From assembly GCA_030673645.1 (NCBI GenBank), contig DAOVIO010000005.1:1-64000 (forward strand): DNA of 64,000 nt. Direction: 5' to 3'. Below, in pieces: positions 62,428 through 64,000 of the stretch. Positions within the stretch are counted from its first letter, which is position 1. Every line of letters starts with the position of its first letter. Origin of the DNA: JAGLSB01 sp023135955. Lineage in GTDB: Bacteria > Bacteroidota > Bacteroidia > Bacteroidales > GCA-2748055. Position numbers and translations under genes: made by a program. Under the pieces are notes generated by a model. It saw only the letters and a list, made by a program, of their open reading frames with translations, was not told where the DNA came from and ran no database searches.

Positions 62428-63309
62428 ATGAGAATTGGCCTATATGGTAAGGAATTTAGCGAAGATTTCAATGATAGTATTCGTGATATGTTTTTCAGTT
62501 TTGGAGAACATGATACGGAAATTCATATTCATCAAAAATTTAAGAAAGTCCTTGAAAATGCAGGTATTCCCAGTTTGAAATTCTTCGATATATTTGATGA
62601 TAATTCAGGTTTGTCATCTGATTTGGATGTTTTAATTTCTCTTGGTGGTGATGGCACTTTTTTGGATACTGTAAAGCTTGTTCGTGATTTACAAATTCCG
62701 GTTCTTGGAATAAATACAGGAAGGCTCGGCTTCCTTGCAAATATTTCCCGGGAGGAGATTTCCGATTCCATTAAATTGCTTCTCGAAGGTAAGTATACAA
62801 CTGAGGAGCGTACATTACTTACACTTACTACTAATGAAGGTCCCCTGGATGATTTTAATAAGGCCTTGAATGAAATTACTGTACATAAGAAGAATGTAGG
62901 GATGATTAGCATTGATACACATTTGAATGATGAATTTCTGAATTCTTATTGGGCTGATGGACTAATCATATCAACTCCTACAGGCTCTACAGCTTATTCA
63001 ATGGCGGTTGGCGGACCTATAGTTTTGCCACAATCGCATAATTTTATTATTTCCCCGGTGTCCCCACACAATCTTACCGTACGTCCAATTGTAGTTCCGG
63101 ATGATGTTGTTATTAAATTGAAAGTGAATTCCAGAAGCGATAAATTCCTGGTAGCAATGGATTCCAGGTCGTATACTATCGATACACGGCTTGAACTGAA
63201 TATTGAAAAAGCCAGACATGGGATTTTAATGGTAAAATTCCCGGTAAATAATTTTTACAATACACTACGAAATAAATTAATGTGGGGAATGGACAGGCGA
63301 AATTGGTAG
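62428..63309 (+). CDS. nadK: NAD kinase
   Basis: The 293-residue enzyme has the GGDGTFLDTV motif (about 72), NTGRLGFLA, and DGLIISTPTGSTAYSMAVGG. It phosphorylates NAD to NADP. It follows the CBS gene by 9 bases and precedes a DUF6089-type gene, which is the known order in the group. Confidence 0.95.
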   Translation: MRIGLYGKEFSEDFNDSIRDMFFSFGEHDTEIHIHQKFKKVLENAGIPSLKFFDIFDDNSGLSSDLDVLISLGGDGTFLDTVKLVRDLQIPVLGINTGRLGFLANISREEISDSIKLLLEGKYTTEERTLLTLTTNEGPLDDFNKALNEITVHKKNVGMISIDTHLNDEFLNSYWADGLIISTPTGSTAYSMAVGGPIVLPQSHNFIISPVSPHNLTVRPIVVPDDVVIKLKVNSRSDKFLVAMDSRSYTIDTRLELNIEKARHGILMVKFPVNNFYNTLRNKLMWGMDRRNW

Positions 63310-63412
63310 AAAATGGCCATTAATTGGGCTAACATTAATAATCTTTTTTTGTTAAATTTTCTTAATAAAGTTTAATTTCAATGTCGTTAAATGAGAAATT
63401 TTAATAAATTTA

Positions 63413-63420
63413 TATCTTTG
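63413..63420 (+). promoter_or_regulatory. -7 promoter box for the DUF6089-type gene
   Basis: TATCTTTG is an exact TAnnTTTG match 22 bases before the ATG at 63443, so this gene need not depend on read-through from nadK. Confidence 0.5.
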
Positions 63421-63442
63421 TAGAATAAATATAATTTAAAGG

Positions 63443-64000
63443 ATGAAAAGAATTGCTGGTCTTATCCTTATAATATTATTATTGTGTATGCCTTTTAAGG
63501 CTGATGCACAAAAGTGGAAACTCAGAAGATATGAGGCAAATCTTGGTGTTGCGCTGAATAATTTCTATGGTGATGTAGGAAGGCCCATACCACCGGGAGT
63601 GTTTTTGGGGAGCTTAGCCACTGTAAAAGCTTTTGATACGCGACCGTCAATTAATTTCGGTGTTCGCTATAAGTTAAATGGTGCAATGTCACTAAAGATG
63701 GATTTGTTTTATGGAGTGATTTCCGGAAAAGATGGCGGGGATCTAAAAGAAAGAGGATATTCCTTCAGTTCTACAATATTTGAGCCTGCTTTTAAGTTTG
63801 AGTATTATCTGATTCCTGAAGGACGGGCAGTTTCAACAGCAGCTCTATTTAGCCGAATAGGAATGGCGAATAGCTATGCTAAGATAAATATTTATCTTTT
63901 TGGAGGTGCAGGTGGGGCAATTACAACGCCAAAAGGTTTTAATGGACTTGAAGATAGGGCTGAATTCCAAAATTTAACTAATTTTGGGCTCGTTTTTCCT
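63443..64000 (+). CDS. Outer-membrane DUF6089-type protein, N-terminal part (cut by window edge)
   Basis: The frame opens at ATG 63443 after the GGATG context and stays open to the edge for 186 codons. A signal peptide (1-22, ending ADAQ) is followed by KWKLRRYEANLGVALNNFYGD, a beta-barrel-like sequence typical of DUF6089 proteins. These lie between nadK and uppS-bamA in Bacteroidota, so envelope assembly is the probable setting. The rest of the gene lies outside the window. Confidence 0.8.
   Translation, partial: MKRIAGLILIILLLCMPFKADAQKWKLRRYEANLGVALNNFYGDVGRPIPPGVFLGSLATVKAFDTRPSINFGVRYKLNGAMSLKMDLFYGVISGKDGGDLKERGYSFSSTIFEPAFKFEYYLIPEGRAVSTAALFSRIGMANSYAKINIYLFGGAGGAITTPKGFNGLEDRAEFQNLTNFGLVFP

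Noticed and set aside
1..64000. tRNA or rRNA genes, prophage or insertion sequence
   Set aside because: I saw no T-arm-like sequences, rRNA stretches, transposase or phage structural genes, although without a covariance search a divergent RNA gene could be missed.

Overview
The window is a low-GC, densely packed chromosomal segment of a Bacteroidota member, most likely a Bacteroidales/Marinilabiliales-type or related marine lineage. The lineage call is inferred from gene content: gliding-motility genes gldD and gldE, a PorP/SprF-family protein, type IX secretion (T9SS) C-terminal sorting domains of both kinds, head-GIN (DUF2807) and DUF4924 proteins, the order pdxJ-CBS-nadK-DUF6089, and promoters with the Bacteroidota -7 box TAnnTTTG. 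I see no CRISPR array, prophage, transposase gene, rRNA or tRNA.

Layout. 0-6 kb: tail of hisS, hutH, a first ECF sigma operon with a membrane protein and a Spy/CpxP-like periplasmic protein, transketolase. 6-14 kb: a divergent YchF, an exported M14 carboxypeptidase with a T9SS tail, CrcB, a phosphatase-fold protein that has lost its metal ligands, a subtilase and an outer-membrane protein. 13.5-20 kb: bacterial GGGP synthase, phosphopantetheinyl transferase, gldD-gldE-ssb, then divergent HU, a 30-residue COX24/mS38-like ribosomal peptide and RNase G. 20-28 kb: DsbD, then a second ECF operon (sigma, anti-sigma, two beta-helix surface proteins, two outer-membrane proteins), and Lnt. 28-36 kb: LysE exporter, OlsF-like fused acyltransferase, SodB, PruA, DivIC, a glycosyltransferase and a Skp-like protein. 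36-39.5 kb: a third ECF sigma next to a membrane-spanning protein with PKD domains and a T9SS type-B sorting domain, followed by PorP/SprF. 39.5-46 kb: housekeeping and redox enzymes and lipid acyltransferases. 46.5-51 kb: a compact module of a double-glycine leader peptide, an exported TPR-CHAT protease, a TPR-bearing transmembrane anti-sigma candidate and a fourth ECF sigma. 51-64 kb: hslR, an RprXY-like two-component pair, pth-rplY-prs, engB, manA, a deleted uridine-kinase remnant, an exonuclease, pdxJ, nadK and the start of a DUF6089 outer-membrane gene.

The most striking theme is cell-envelope signalling. Four ECF sigma factors occur in 64 kb, each beside a different single-pass membrane partner. 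Two look unusual: the CHAT-protease/leader-peptide/sigma module at 46.5-50.9 kb, and the sigma/anti-sigma pair whose periplasmic half ends in a T9SS type-B sorting domain next to a PorP/SprF anchor (36-39.5 kb). Intergenic DNA carries several families of short dispersed repeats, one of which has entered the linker of the PKD/anti-sigma gene in frame.
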